64,000 nucleotides of DNA from Streptomyces tanashiensis (lineage in GTDB: Bacteria > Actinomycetota > Actinomycetes > Streptomycetales > Streptomycetaceae): positions 806,001 through 870,000 of the forward strand of contig NZ_BMRZ01000003.1 of NCBI RefSeq assembly GCF_014648895.1, written 5' to 3'. The translations under genes and the position numbers were made by a program. The notes under the pieces are model-generated. The model was given only the letters and a program-made list of their open reading frames with translations, did not search any database and was not told where the DNA came from. This document shows positions 1 to 9,232 of this stretch, piece by piece; within the stretch, counting starts at the first letter, position 1; each line of letters starts with the position of its first letter.

Positions 1-80
1 CGGCAATTCGGGGCATCGGGAAGAAAAACTTGCGTCGCTTCCAGGGTTTGAGACGTGGACGTAACGAACGAGGTGACGGA

Positions 81-126
81 GGCGGGTGGTGTGTCCGGAT
101 TCGATCGCCGAAACCCACCACCCGCC
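81..126. terminator. hairpin at the left edge, possible terminator
   Basis: A perfect 10-bp inverted repeat (GGCGGGTGGT at 81-90, its complement at 117-126) encloses a 26-base loop. It lies downstream of phoD in the phoD reading direction and could end a gene outside the left edge. The long loop and absence of a T-run make it a weak intrinsic terminator. I see no gene in 1-167; a tRNA was considered and no cloverleaf could be drawn. Confidence 0.4.
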
Positions 127-167
127 GTAGCGATGTGATCTCCCGTTAACAGAAGAGATCATGGCTG

Positions 168-190
168 AAAATCGCCGTCAGGACGGCGGT
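168..190 (-). terminator. phoD intrinsic terminator
   Basis: CGCCGTC (173-179) and GACGGCG (182-188) form a 7-bp stem with a 2-base gap, extendable across the phoD stop codon. Read on the minus strand it is followed by ATTTT, the classic intrinsic terminator layout. It begins directly at the phoD stop. Confidence 0.6.
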
Positions 191-1839
191 TACAGCACCG
201 GCTGGTACACCCGCTCGACACGCTGCGTTCCGCTCAGCGTCCGGTACGAGCGTGCCCAGGCCGTCGTCGCGGCCGGGTCCGCCTTGTCGGAGACCGTGTA
301 GTAGTCCATCTGCGAGCGCGCGGCGGTCACGTCGAGCACGCCGTAGCCGTGGTGGTCCATGTCCACCCACTTCACATGGCGGTTGGCGGCCTTCACGGCG
401 CCCGCGGCCACCACCGAGAGCGTCCCGGGCGCCACGTGCAGGAGGTCGTCCAGGTTGTCCGAGGTCACCGAGGTGACCACGAACTCGGTCGCCGCCGAGG
501 CCGAGAGCGGATACGTCGCGGCCTTCACCGGCACGTCGTTGGCCCAGGCCATGTGGATGTCACCGGTCAGGAAGACCGTGTTCCGGATCGCCCGCGCGGT
601 CAGGTGCGCGAGCAGCTCCTTGCGGTCGTCCGTGTAGCCGTCCCACTGGTCGACGTTGACCGCGAGCCCCTCCTTCGGCAGGCCCATCAACTCGGCGAGC
701 GGCTCCAGGAGGTGGGCGGGCAGGGCGCCGAAGGCGACCGGCGAGATCATCACCGAGGTGCCGACCAGCTGCCAGGTCGCGTCCGAACCGGCCAGCCCGG
801 CCTTGAGCCAGTCCAGCTGCGCGCGGCCGGTGATGCTCCGCTCCGGGTCGTCGACCGTGCCGCTGCCCGCCTTCGCCGGCGCGGACCGGAACGAACGCAG
901 GTCGAGCAGATGCAGATCGGCCAGCCTGCCGAAGCGCAGGCGCCGGAAGACCGTGCCCTCCGTGGAGGCGCGGACCGGCATCCACTCGAAGTAGGCCTGC
1001 TTCGCGGCGGCCACCCGGGCCGCCCACTCGCCCTCGGCGCCGGGGGTGTGGTTCTCGGCCCCGCCCGACCAGGCGTCGTTGGCGAACTCGTGGTCGTCCC
1101 AGATGGCGATCACCGGGTGCGCCGCGTGCAGCGCCTGGAGGTCGGCGTCCGTCTTGTACTTCCCGTGCCGGGTGCGGTAGTCGGCGAGCGAGACGATCTC
1201 GTGGCGCGGCTCGTGCTGCCGGACGACGTACTTCGCCTCGGGGTAGGCGCCGGTGGCGTACTCGTAGAGGTAGTCGCCGAGATGGAGGACGGCGTCCAGG
1301 TCGGCGCGGGCCGCGAGATGGCGGTAGGCCGAGAAGTGGCCCGACTCCCAGTTGGCGCAGGAGACGACACCGAAGCGGACGCCGGGCGCGGCGGTGTCGG
1401 CGGCCGGCGCCGTGCGGGTGCGCGCGGAGGGGGAGACGGCGGTGCCCGCGGTGAAGCGGAACCAGTAGGCGGTGGACGGGCGCAGGCCCCGGACGTCGGC
1501 CTTCACCGTGTGGTCGGAGGCGGCGCTCGCCGTGGTGGTGCCGGAGGCGACGACCCGGGCGAAGGAGCGGTCCTCGGCGAGCTCCCAGCCGACCTGGACG
1601 TCGGGGCCGAGGCCCGATCCGGGAACGGCCTCGGGGGTGGGGGTGACGCGCGTCCAGAGCAGGACGCCGTCGGGCAGCGGGTCGCCGGAGGCGACGCCGT
1701 GGACGAAGGAGGGTGCCCCGGTGTCCGCGAGGGCCGGTGAGGCCGCGCCCAGGAGGGCGGGCGCGACGGCGGCGGTGGCGGCGGCGGCCTTGACGACCGA
1801 GCGCCGGGTGGGGGCAGGAGATATGAAACGACTGGTCAC
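190..1839 (-). CDS. phoD: alkaline phosphatase PhoD, Tat-exported
   Basis: This 549-residue secreted phosphodiesterase/alkaline phosphatase releases phosphate from organic esters outside the cell. The N-terminus has a twin-arginine signal (TRRSVV, residues 11-16), a hydrophobic stretch and an Ala-x-Ala site near residue 38, so the folded enzyme should leave by the Tat route. An N-terminal beta domain (about 40-145) is followed by the PhoD metallophosphatase domain. That domain carries [24 protein letters not shown] and TGDIHMAW, the metal-binding motifs of the family. The GTG start at 1839 is preceded at 8 bases by TAATCT, which suggests a leaderless message. PhoD is usually PhoP-controlled in Streptomyces, but I could not find a convincing PHO box here. 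Confidence 0.93.
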   Translation of the reverse strand: MTSRFISPAPTRRSVVKAAAATAAVAPALLGAASPALADTGAPSFVHGVASGDPLPDGVLLWTRVTPTPEAVPGSGLGPDVQVGWELAEDRSFARVVASGTTTASAASDHTVKADVRGLRPSTAYWFRFTAGTAVSPSARTRTAPAADTAAPGVRFGVVSCANWESGHFSAYRHLAARADLDAVLHLGDYLYEYATGAYPEAKYVVRQHEPRHEIVSLADYRTRHGKYKTDADLQALHAAHPVIAIWDDHEFANDAWSGGAENHTPGAEGEWAARVAAAKQAYFEWMPVRASTEGTVFRRLRFGRLADLHLLDLRSFRSAPAKAGSGTVDDPERSITGRAQLDWLKAGLAGSDATWQLVGTSVMISPVAFGALPAHLLEPLAELMGLPKEGLAVNVDQWDGYTDDRKELLAHLTARAIRNTVFLTGDIHMAWANDVPVKAATYPLSASAATEFVVTSVTSDNLDDLLHVAPGTLSVVAAGAVKAANRHVKWVDMDHHGYGVLDVTAARSQMDYYTVSDKADPAATTAWARSYRTLSGTQRVERVYQPVL

Positions 1840-1847
1840 GGGCAGTC

Positions 1848-1858
1848 AGATTACTGAC
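1848..1858 (-). promoter_or_regulatory. phoD -10 element within a small inverted repeat
   Basis: On the minus strand TAATCT (1853-1848) matches a -10 hexamer and lies 8 bases before the phoD GTG. It overlaps the inverted repeat GTCAG/CTGAC (1845-1849, 1854-1858). No good -35 is visible, consistent with an activator-dependent promoter. Confidence 0.4.
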
Positions 1859-1949
1859 GAGTACGCCCGAGGGGCAGTCCCGTGCCGGAAGTTCGCCGAC
1901 TCGTCGCCCCGCGGACGCCTCGGCCGGGATTCCCGTCCCTGAACGTCTG

Positions 1950-2009
1950 GTGCCGGACGCCTCGGTTCCGGAAAAAGCCTGGGTCCCGGAAGCACCCCCT
2001 CGGTTCCGG
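1950..2009. repeat. tandem degenerate copies of a terminator arm
   Basis: Next to the strong hairpin at 2010-2055 are two or three imperfect units sharing GCCTCGGTTCCGG or CCCTCGGTTCCGGA. They resemble the left arm of that hairpin (GCCTCGGCCCCGGA). The rest of 1840-2066 holds no gene. The array looks like duplication of one stem arm, as also seen at 57701-57835. Confidence 0.55.
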
Positions 2010-2055
2010 AGAACGCCTCGGCCCCGGACCGGGTGGTCCGGGGCCGAGGCGTTCT
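2010..2055 (-). terminator. strong terminator of the DsbA-like gene
   Basis: A perfect 21-bp stem (2010-2030 with 2035-2055) closes a GGGT tetraloop. It begins 12 bases after the stop of the minus-strand DsbA-like gene. It lacks a T-run, as is common for Streptomyces terminators. The exceptional stem length makes it nearly symmetric, so it may also block plus-strand transcription. Confidence 0.8.
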
Positions 2056-2066
2056 GCGGTGGGGCG

Positions 2067-2882
2067 TCAGCCCTTGAGGGCGGCGGTGATCGCCGTGTCG
2101 AACTCGGCCACCGTCATGGGCGGGTTGTCCGTGCCCGCGACCGTGACGGGCTTGCCGTCCATCTTCAGCGTCGGGGTGCCCTGCACCCCGCTGGCGTCGA
2201 AGGCCTTCGACATCTTCATCGCCCACGCGTCGAAGGTGCCGTCCTCGACGTTCTTCTTGAACGCGGCGTTGCCCTTGAGGGCCGGGACCGAGTCCGCCAC
2301 CTCCAGGAGGTAGGAGTCCTTGGCGAACTTGTCGTCCTTCTCCTCCGGGTGGAACTTCGTGGAGTAGAGGGCGGCCTTGTACTTCAGGAAGGCCTCGGGG
2401 CTCACGTTCAGCGCGGCGCCCAGCGCCGAGAGGGCGTTCTTCGAGCCCTCGCCCGGGATGCCGTTGTCGATGAAGGTGGCACCGACGTACTTGATCTTGT
2501 ACTTGCCGGCCTCGACGTCCTTCTCGACGGTGGAGCCCACGCTCTGCTCGAAGGTCGCGCAGACCGGGCAGCGCGAGTCCTCGTACAGCTCCAGGGTCTT
2601 CTTCGCCGAGTCCTTGCCGATGACGACGGTCGTGCCGTTCGCACCCGTCGTGTTCTTCGGCGCCGTCACGCTCTTCGCGTCGGCCACCGACTCCCAGTGG
2701 GAGGGCTTGTTCGACTGGACGACCGCGAAGCCGATGCCGCCGGCGGCGGCCAGGACGGCCACGGCCGAGACGCCGACGACGAGCTGCCGGCGCGCCCGGT
2801 CCTTCTTCGCCTGGCGCTCGCGCTCCTCGCGCAGGCGCTCGCGGGCGGCGGCCTTGTTGGCGTGGCTGTTGCGTGCACTCAT
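2067..2882 (-). CDS. membrane-anchored DsbA-family thiol oxidoreductase
   Basis: This 271-residue protein starts with a charged, Arg/Glu/Lys-rich cytoplasmic segment (1-33). One transmembrane helix follows (about 34-55), then an extracytoplasmic thioredoxin-fold domain with the active site CPVC at 105-108. The cis-proline loop is seen in GVQGTPTLKM. Such proteins form or isomerise disulfides in exported proteins. The ATG at 2882 is chosen over longer forms because GGAG lies 9 bases upstream and the start gives the family's usual charged-tail/helix layout. The gene follows a multi-pass membrane protein that may be its partner. A paralogue lies at 33251-34075. The substrate is unknown. Confidence 0.85.
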   Translation of the reverse strand: MSARNSHANKAAARERLREERERQAKKDRARRQLVVGVSAVAVLAAAGGIGFAVVQSNKPSHWESVADAKSVTAPKNTTGANGTTVVIGKDSAKKTLELYEDSRCPVCATFEQSVGSTVEKDVEAGKYKIKYVGATFIDNGIPGEGSKNALSALGAALNVSPEAFLKYKAALYSTKFHPEEKDDKFAKDSYLLEVADSVPALKGNAAFKKNVEDGTFDAWAMKMSKAFDASGVQGTPTLKMDGKPVTVAGTDNPPMTVAEFDTAITAALKG

Positions 2883-2935
2883 GATCGTGATCTCCGTGAA
2901 AGGTGGGGAAGGGCAGGGGGACGCGCGGGACCCGC

Positions 2936-3640
2936 TCAGACGAGAGCGAGCACCGGACGCGGCGGCCCCCGCCGCCCGACGGAGTGCACGAGGAGCCGGG
3001 CACGGGAGGTCCGGGGCCGCCCTGCGGACCGGCCGGCCCGCAGCGGCGACGCACCCGCGCCACGGAAGAAGGCCGCCACGAGCAGCAGCGGCCGGAAGGC
3101 GAAGGCCTCCACCGCGCGGAGCAGCCGGGCCAGGGCCCGCTCCCCGCCGCGCAGCCAGCACGCCGCCGAGAGCCCCACGCCCACATGGGCCAGGAGCAGC
3201 AGCCACGGCAGCGCCGGGTCGGGGGAGTCGAGCAGGGCGGCGGCGCTTCCGCTCTCCGGGGTCACCACCCCGGGCAGCGGCGTGCCCACCGCGCCACCGC
3301 AGAAGACGTCCACGCCCACCGCGCGCAGCGAACCGGCGACCGGGCCGCCGGCGGCGCCGTAACAGACCGCCTGACCGCTGGTGAAGAGGGTGTCGGCGGC
3401 CAGCTCCAGCGGGACGAGCAGCCCGGCGATCGGGCCGAGGCCGCGCTCGCGGCCGGCCAGCGCGTACGCCACGGCGAAGACGGCGACCGCGACCGGGACG
3501 ACCGTCCCCAGCGGCAGCGGCACGCGGGAGAGCAGCACGTGGGAGGCCACGGACAGCGTCACGACCAGTGCCGTGAAGAACGCCGCCCGCAGCGCCCTCA
3601 GCTGCGTCCCTGCCATGTCCATCGTCGTGGAGTGTCCCAT
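2936..3640 (-). CDS. multi-pass membrane protein, unknown function
   Basis: A 234-residue protein with about five hydrophobic segments (near residues 20-38, 44-60, 69-85, 143-162 and 181-193) and a basic, proline-rich C-terminal tail. Two cysteines (AVCYG, DVFCG) lie in the long loop between the third and fourth segments, probably outside the cell. Since the next gene downstream, 53 bases away on the same strand, is a DsbA-like thiol oxidoreductase, a role in relaying electrons or assisting it is conceivable. The protein lacks a recognisable VKOR or DsbB CxxC arrangement, so this is only contextual. The ATG at 3640 is the furthest upstream sensible start. Confidence 0.65.
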   Translation of the reverse strand: MGHSTTMDMAGTQLRALRAAFFTALVVTLSVASHVLLSRVPLPLGTVVPVAVAVFAVAYALAGRERGLGPIAGLLVPLELAADTLFTSGQAVCYGAAGGPVAGSLRAVGVDVFCGGAVGTPLPGVVTPESGSAAALLDSPDPALPWLLLLAHVGVGLSAACWLRGGERALARLLRAVEAFAFRPLLLVAAFFRGAGASPLRAGRSAGRPRTSRARLLVHSVGRRGPPRPVLALV

Positions 3641-3692
3641 GTCGGCCCGTAAGACGTCCCTAAAGGAAGTCTGTGGAGGACCGCTTCAGCCC

Positions 3693-5018
3693 CTACAGTC
3701 CCGGGATCCGGCCGTTGCGGAAGAGGTCCACGAAGATCTGGTGGTCCGCCCGCGCCCGCGCGCCGTACGCGTGCGCGAAGTCGACCAGGAGCTCGGCGAA
3801 GCCCTCCTCGTCGGCCGCGATCGCCGCGTCGATGGCCCGCTCCGTCGAGAACGGGACCAGGGAGTGGCCGCTGGAGTCGTCCGCCGCCGCGTGCATCGTG
3901 GCCGTCGCCCGGCCCAGGTCGGCGACGGTGGCCGCGATGTCCTCCAGGTCGTCGATGTCCGACCAGTCGAGGTCCACCGCGTACGGCGAGACCTCGGCGA
4001 CCAGCTGGCCCGCCCCGTCCAGCTCCGTCCAGCCCAGCCACGGGTCGGCGTGCGCCTGGAGCGCCCGCTGCGAGATCACGGTGCGGTGGCCCTCGTGCTG
4101 GAAGTAGCCCCGCACCGCCGCGTCCGTGACGTGCCGCGAGACCGCGGGGGTCTGCGCCTGCTTCAGGTAGATCACGACGTCGTTCTCCAGGGCGTCGCTG
4201 TTGCCCTCCAGGAGGATGTTGTACGAGGGGAGGCCGGCCGAGCCGATGCCGACCCCGCGCCGCCCGACGACGTCCTTCACCCGGTACGAGTCGGGGCGGG
4301 CGAGCGAGGACTCCGGCAGGGTCTCCAGGTAGCCGTCGAAGGCCGCGAGGACCTTGTACCGGGTGGCCGCGTCCAGCTCGATCGCGCCGCCGCCCGCCGA
4401 GAAGCGGCGCTCGAAGTCACGGATCTCGGTCATCGAGTCGAGCAGCCCGAAGCGGGTCAGCGCCCGAGCCTCGCGCAGGGCGCCGAGCAGCGCCCCGTCG
4501 GCGGTCTCCAGGGTGAAGGCGGGGACCTCGTCGCCCTTGGCGCCGGTCGCGAGCGCGTGGATCCGCTCCCGGTAGGCGGCCGCGTAGATCCGGACCAGGT
4601 GGGTGATCTGCTCGTCGCTGAGCGCCTTGGCGTAGCCGATCAGGGCGAGCGAGGCCGCGAGGCGCTTCAGGTCCCAGGTGAAGGGGCCGACGTAGGCCTC
4701 GTCGAAGTCGTTGACGTTGAAGACGAGCCGGCCGTTGGCGTCCATGTAGGTGCCGAAGTTCTCGGCGTGGAGATCGCCGTGGATCCAGACCCGGCCGGTC
4801 TGCTCGTCCAGGTACGGGCCGCCGTGGGTCTCCCGCTCCAGGTCCGCGTAGAACAGGCACGCGGTGCCCCGGTAGAAGGCGAAGGCGGATCCGGCCATCT
4901 TCCGGAACTTCACGCGGAAGGCCGCGGGGTCGGCGGCGAGGAGCTCGCCGAAGGCGGTGTCGAAGACGGCGAGGATGTGCTCACCGCGCTCGGCTGCGGT
5001 GGGCTGCGGGACCGACAT
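3693..5018 (-). CDS. DUF2252 family protein
   Basis: This 441-residue protein matches DUF2252 over its full length. Family signatures include FRKMAGSAFAFYRG near residue 38, WIHGDLHAENFGTY near 107 and FDEAYVGPFTWDLKRLA near 127. The HGDLH and N-F-D pattern recalls aminoglycoside-phosphotransferase-like kinases, with HGDLHAENFG resembling a catalytic loop and FDEAY a possible metal-binding segment. An ATP-dependent kinase activity is a family-level inference; no substrate is established. It is transcribed away from dnaE, and GGAGG sits just before the ATG at 5018. Confidence 0.85.
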   Translation of the reverse strand: MSVPQPTAAERGEHILAVFDTAFGELLAADPAAFRVKFRKMAGSAFAFYRGTACLFYADLERETHGGPYLDEQTGRVWIHGDLHAENFGTYMDANGRLVFNVNDFDEAYVGPFTWDLKRLAASLALIGYAKALSDEQITHLVRIYAAAYRERIHALATGAKGDEVPAFTLETADGALLGALREARALTRFGLLDSMTEIRDFERRFSAGGGAIELDAATRYKVLAAFDGYLETLPESSLARPDSYRVKDVVGRRGVGIGSAGLPSYNILLEGNSDALENDVVIYLKQAQTPAVSRHVTDAAVRGYFQHEGHRTVISQRALQAHADPWLGWTELDGAGQLVAEVSPYAVDLDWSDIDDLEDIAATVADLGRATATMHAAADDSSGHSLVPFSTERAIDAAIAADEEGFAELLVDFAHAYGARARADHQIFVDLFRNGRIPGL

Positions 5019-5207
5019 CGAGGGTGCCTCCTGGTGCGGGGTGCTGCAAGAATGTTCACGACAATACGGACAGGTGTTCCGTGTCTCTCAACGCGCGACC
5101 TTAGCCCCGAGTGCCCGCCGACTGTCAGTCCGGAGACGTAGACTTCCACGCTGTCCCCCCAGACTGTCCGCAGCCTGTCGCTCAGCGTTTTCCGGAGGCC
5201 TCCCGCC

Positions 5208-8200
5208 GTGACCAAGCCGCCCTTCACGCACCTCCACGTCCACACCCAGTACTCGCTGCTGGACGGTGCCGCGCGGCTGAAGGACATGTTCAACGCGTGC
5301 AACGAGATGGGCATGACCCATATCGCCATGTCCGACCACGGCAACCTGCACGGGGCGTACGACTTCTTCCACTCGGCGAAGAAGGCGGGGGTCACGCCGA
5401 TCATCGGCATCGAGGCGTACGTCGCCCCGGAGTCCCGGCGCAACAAGCGGAAGATCCAGTGGGGCCAGCCGCACCAGAAGCGGGACGACGTCTCCGGTTC
5501 CGGCGGTTACACCCACAAGACGATCTGGGCGGCGAACTCCACCGGACTCCACAACCTCTTCAAGCTCTCCTCCGACGCGTACGCCGAGGGCTGGCTCCAG
5601 AAGTGGCCCCGGATGGACAAGGAGACCATCTCCCAGTGGTCCGAGGGCCTGATCGCCTCCACCGGCTGCCCCTCCGGCGAGCTGCAGACCCGCCTCCGCC
5701 TCGGCCAGTTCGACGAGGCCCTGAAGGCCGCCTCCGAGTACCAGGACATCTTCGGCAAGGACCGGTACTTCCTGGAGCTGATGGACCACGGCATCGAGAT
5801 CGAGCACCGGGTCCGCGACGGGCTCCTGGAGATCGGCAAGAAGCTCGGCATCCCGCCGCTGGTCACGAACGACTCGCACTACACGTACGCGCACGAGTCG
5901 ACCGCGCACGACGCCCTGCTCTGCATCCAGACCGGCAAGAACCTCTCCGACCCGGACCGCTTCCGCTTCGACGGCACCGGCTACTACCTCAAGTCCACGG
6001 ACGAGATGTACGCCATCGACTCCTCGGACGCCTGGCAGGAGGGCTGCCGCAACACCCTCCTGGTCGCCGAGCAGATCGACACCACCGGCATGTTCGAGGC
6101 CCGGGACCTCATGCCGAAGTTCGACATCCCGGAGGGCTACACCGACACGACCTGGTTCCGCGAGGAGACCATGCGGGGCATGCACCGCCGCTTCCCCGGG
6201 GGCATCCCCGAGGACCGCATGAAGCAGGTCGAGTACGAGATGGACACGATCATCTCGATGGGCTTCCCCGGCTACTTCCTCGTCGTCGCCGACTTCATCA
6301 TGTGGGCGAAGAAGCAGGGCATCGCCGTGGGCCCCGGCCGAGGCTCCGCGGCCGGTTCGATCGTCGCGTACGCCATGGGCATCACCGACCTCGACCCGAT
6401 CCCGCACGGACTGATCTTCGAGCGCTTCCTCAACCCCGAGCGCGTCTCGATGCCCGATGTCGACATCGACTTCGACGAGCGTCGGCGCGTCGAGGTGATC
6501 CGGTACGTGACGGAGAAGTACGGCTCCGACAAGGTCGCCATGATCGGCACGTACGGCAAGATCAAGGCGAAGAACGCCATCAAGGACTCCGCGCGCGTCC
6601 TCGGCTACCCCTACGCCATGGGCGACCGGCTCACCAAGGCCATGCCCGCCGACGTCCTCGGCAAGGGCATCGACCTCAACGGCATCACCGACCCCTCGCA
6701 CCCCCGCTACAGCGAGGCCGCCGAGATCCGGGCGATGTACGAGAACGAGCCGGACGTCAAGAAGGTCATCGACACCGCCCGGGGCGTCGAGGGCCTGGTC
6801 CGCCAGATGGGCGTGCACGCGGCCGGCGTGATCATGTCCAGCGAGCCCATCGTCGAGCACGCCCCGATCTGGGTGCGGCACACCGACGGCGTCACCATCA
6901 CGCAGTGGGACTACCCCCAGTGCGAGTCGCTCGGCCTGATCAAGATGGACTTCCTGGGCCTCAGGAACCTCACGATCATGGACGACGCCGTCAAGATGGT
7001 GAAGGCCAACAAGGGCGTCGACCTCGACCTGCTGGCCCTGCCGCTGGACGACCCGAAGACCTTCGAACTGCTCCAGCGCGGTGACACCCTCGGCGTCTTC
7101 CAGTTCGACGGCGGACCCATGCGTTCGCTGCTGCGGCTGATGAAGCCCGACAACTTCGAAGACATCTCCGCCGTGTCCGCCCTGTACCGGCCGGGCCCGA
7201 TGGGCATGAACTCGCACACGAACTACGCCCTGCGCAAGAACAAGCAGCAGGAGATCACCCCGATCCACCCCGAGCTGGAGAAGCCGCTCGAAGAGGTGCT
7301 CGCGGTCACCTACGGCCTCATCGTGTACCAGGAGCAGGTGCAGAAGGCCGCCCAGATCATCGCCGGCTACTCGCTCGGCGAGGCCGACATCCTCCGCCGC
7401 GTGATGGGCAAGAAGAAGCCCGACGAGCTGGCGAAGAACTTCACGATCTTCCAGGAGGGCGCGCGCAAGAACAACTACAGCGACGAGGCCATCCAGGCGC
7501 TCTGGGACGTGCTGGTCCCCTTCGCCGGCTATGCCTTCAACAAGGCGCACTCCGCCGCGTACGGCCTGGTCTCCTACTGGACCGCCTACCTCAAGGCGAA
7601 CTACCCCGCCGAGTACATGGCCGGGCTGCTCACCTCGGTCAAGGACGACAAGGACAAGTCCGCCGTCTACCTCAACGAGTGCCGACGGATGGGCATCAAG
7701 GTCCTCCCGCCGAACGTGAACGAGTCCGAGTCGAACTTCGCCGCCCAGGGCGACGACGTGATCCTCTTCGGCCTCTCCGCCGTCCGGAACGTCGGCACCA
7801 ACGTGGTCGAGTCGATCATCAAATCGCGCAAGGCCAAGGGGAAGTACGCGTCCTTCCCCGACTTCCTCGACAAGGTCGAGGCCGTCGTCTGCAACAAGCG
7901 GACCATCGAGTCGTTGATCAAGGCCGGCGCCTTCGACGAGATGGGCCACACCCGCAAGGGCATGGTCGCCCACCACGAACCCATGATCGACAACGTGGTG
8001 GCGGTCAAGCGCAAGGAGGCCGAGGGGCAGTTCGACCTCTTCGGCGGGATGGGTGACGAGGCGAGCGACGAGCCCGGCTTCGGCCTGGACGTCGAGTTCT
8101 CCGACGTCGAGTGGGAGAAGTCGTACCTGCTCGCCCAGGAGCGCGAGATGCTCGGCCTCTACGTCTCCGACCACCCGCTCTTCGGCATCGAGCACGTCCT

Positions 8201-8747
8201 CTCCGACAAGACGGACGCGGCGATCTCCCAGCTGACCGGCGGCGAGCACGGGGACGGCGCGGTCGTCACCATCGGCGGCATCATCTCCGGCCTCCAGCGC
8301 AAGATGACCAAGCAGGGCAACGCCTGGGCGATCGCCACCGTCGAGGACCTGGCCGGCTCCATCGAGTGCATGTTCTTCCCGGCCACCTACCAGCTGGTCT
8401 CCACCCAGCTCGTCGAGGACACGGTCGTCTTCGTCAAGGGACGGCTCGACAAGCGCGAGGACGTGCCCCGCCTCGTCGCCATGGAGCTGATGGTCCCCGA
8501 CCTGTCGAACGCCGGGACCAACGCGCCGGTCGTCCTCACCATCCCGACGGTGAAGGTGACCCCGCCGATGGTCAGCCGGCTCGGCGAGATCCTCAAGCAC
8601 CACAAGGGCAACACCGAGGTGCGGATCAAGCTCCAGGGCCCCCGGACCACCACCGTGCTCCGGCTCGACCGGCACCGGGTGACCGCCGACCCGGCGCTCT
8701 TCGGCGACCTGAAGGTGCTGCTCGGCCCGTCCTGCCTGGCCGGCTGA
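5208..8747 (+). CDS. dnaE: DNA polymerase III alpha subunit
   Basis: The replicative polymerase subunit, 1179 residues, the usual actinobacterial DnaE length. The N-terminal PHP domain begins HLHVHTQYSLLDG (residues 8-20) and probably acts in proofreading or folding. The polymerase core has GPGRGSAAGS near 381 and the catalytic acidic motif PDVDIDFDE at 416-424. A helix-hairpin-helix region and an OB-fold (about residues 1015-1095, VVTIGGIISGLQRK) follow. The GTG at 5208 has CGGAGG eight bases upstream. It is monocistronic, ending in a strong bidirectional terminator. DnaE works with the beta clamp and DnaX complex at the fork. Confidence 0.98.
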   Translation: MTKPPFTHLHVHTQYSLLDGAARLKDMFNACNEMGMTHIAMSDHGNLHGAYDFFHSAKKAGVTPIIGIEAYVAPESRRNKRKIQWGQPHQKRDDVSGSGGYTHKTIWAANSTGLHNLFKLSSDAYAEGWLQKWPRMDKETISQWSEGLIASTGCPSGELQTRLRLGQFDEALKAASEYQDIFGKDRYFLELMDHGIEIEHRVRDGLLEIGKKLGIPPLVTNDSHYTYAHESTAHDALLCIQTGKNLSDPDRFRFDGTGYYLKSTDEMYAIDSSDAWQEGCRNTLLVAEQIDTTGMFEARDLMPKFDIPEGYTDTTWFREETMRGMHRRFPGGIPEDRMKQVEYEMDTIISMGFPGYFLVVADFIMWAKKQGIAVGPGRGSAAGSIVAYAMGITDLDPIPHGLIFERFLNPERVSMPDVDIDFDERRRVEVIRYVTEKYGSDKVAMIGTYGKIKAKNAIKDSARVLGYPYAMGDRLTKAMPADVLGKGIDLNGITDPSHPRYSEAAEIRAMYENEPDVKKVIDTARGVEGLVRQMGVHAAGVIMSSEPIVEHAPIWVRHTDGVTITQWDYPQCESLGLIKMDFLGLRNLTIMDDAVKMVKANKGVDLDLLALPLDDPKTFELLQRGDTLGVFQFDGGPMRSLLRLMKPDNFEDISAVSALYRPGPMGMNSHTNYALRKNKQQEITPIHPELEKPLEEVLAVTYGLIVYQEQVQKAAQIIAGYSLGEADILRRVMGKKKPDELAKNFTIFQEGARKNNYSDEAIQALWDVLVPFAGYAFNKAHSAAYGLVSYWTAYLKANYPAEYMAGLLTSVKDDKDKSAVYLNECRRMGIKVLPPNVNESESNFAAQGDDVILFGLSAVRNVGTNVVESIIKSRKAKGKYASFPDFLDKVEAVVCNKRTIESLIKAGAFDEMGHTRKGMVAHHEPMIDNVVAVKRKEAEGQFDLFGGMGDEASDEPGFGLDVEFSDVEWEKSYLLAQEREMLGLYVSDHPLFGIEHVLSDKTDAAISQLTGGEHGDGAVVTIGGIISGLQRKMTKQGNAWAIATVEDLAGSIECMFFPATYQLVSTQLVEDTVVFVKGRLDKREDVPRLVAMELMVPDLSNAGTNAPVVLTIPTVKVTPPMVSRLGEILKHHKGNTEVRIKLQGPRTTTVLRLDRHRVTADPALFGDLKVLLGPSCLAG

Positions 8748-8785
8748 CCCGACTCCGGACCGCACCGGAGCCTTCGAACACGCGC

Positions 8786-8820
8786 AAGGGGCGCGCCCGT
8801 CGTCACGGGCGCGCCCCTTT
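8786..8820. terminator. bidirectional terminator between dnaE and the small ORF
   Basis: A 14-bp perfect stem (8786-8799 with 8806-8819, arm AAGGGGCGCGCCCG) has a 6-base loop. A-rich and T-rich ends give a short T tract in each direction, so it can serve both dnaE (+) and the convergent small gene (-). Confidence 0.85.
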
Positions 8821-8833
8821 GCCGTCAGGCGCG

Positions 8834-9007
8834 TCAGTTGTGGCCGAAGCGCTTCTGGCGACCCTTGCGGGCCATGTCACCCGGAGTGACCTGGCTCGCG
8901 CGCTGCTCGGCCTGCGATTCCATCGCGGACTGCTGCGCCTGCTGCTGGCCGCGCTCGGCCTGCGACGGCTGCTTCTGACTGCGGTTCTGGTTGCGGTTCT
9001 TGGCCAT
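8834..9007 (-). CDS. small basic Gln-rich protein, unknown
   Basis: A 57-residue, hydrophilic, Gln/Arg/Lys-rich protein beginning MAKNRNQNRSQKQ and ending KGRQKRFGHN. It has no hydrophobic segment and is probably largely disordered. A strong ribosome binding site (GAGGAGG, 7 bases before the ATG at 9007) and an intact frame with Streptomyces codon bias support it as a real gene despite its size. The basic composition could suit nucleic acid binding, but nothing specific is seen. It shares a terminator with dnaE. Confidence 0.7.
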   Translation of the reverse strand: MAKNRNQNRSQKQPSQAERGQQQAQQSAMESQAEQRASQVTPGDMARKGRQKRFGHN

Positions 9008-9232
9008 GGGGATGCCTCCTCAAAGGGACCTAGGGGCCAGGGCCGCTGTCAGACTCACACACGGGGTGAACCGCCGCATTTTGGATCATTACGCGCTGTA
9101 GTGGGCGAGTGGGCGTGATACTCGCCACGCCGATGATCCAGTTCCGGACGTCAACCACCTGGCCGTCGGGCAGACTCGAAGGAACCCGAAGCACCCTTTC
9201 GAATCCGAGGCTCCCGAAAGAGGGTGGAACAC

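Noticed and set aside
81..126. tRNA gene at the left edge
   Set aside because: Only one stem is present, with no cloverleaf; it is listed as a hairpin.
1885..1912. Possible PHO box (GTTCGCCGACTCGTCGCC) upstream of phoD
   Set aside because: The match to GTTCACC-type direct repeats is weak and the spacing from the start is not typical; not strong enough to list.
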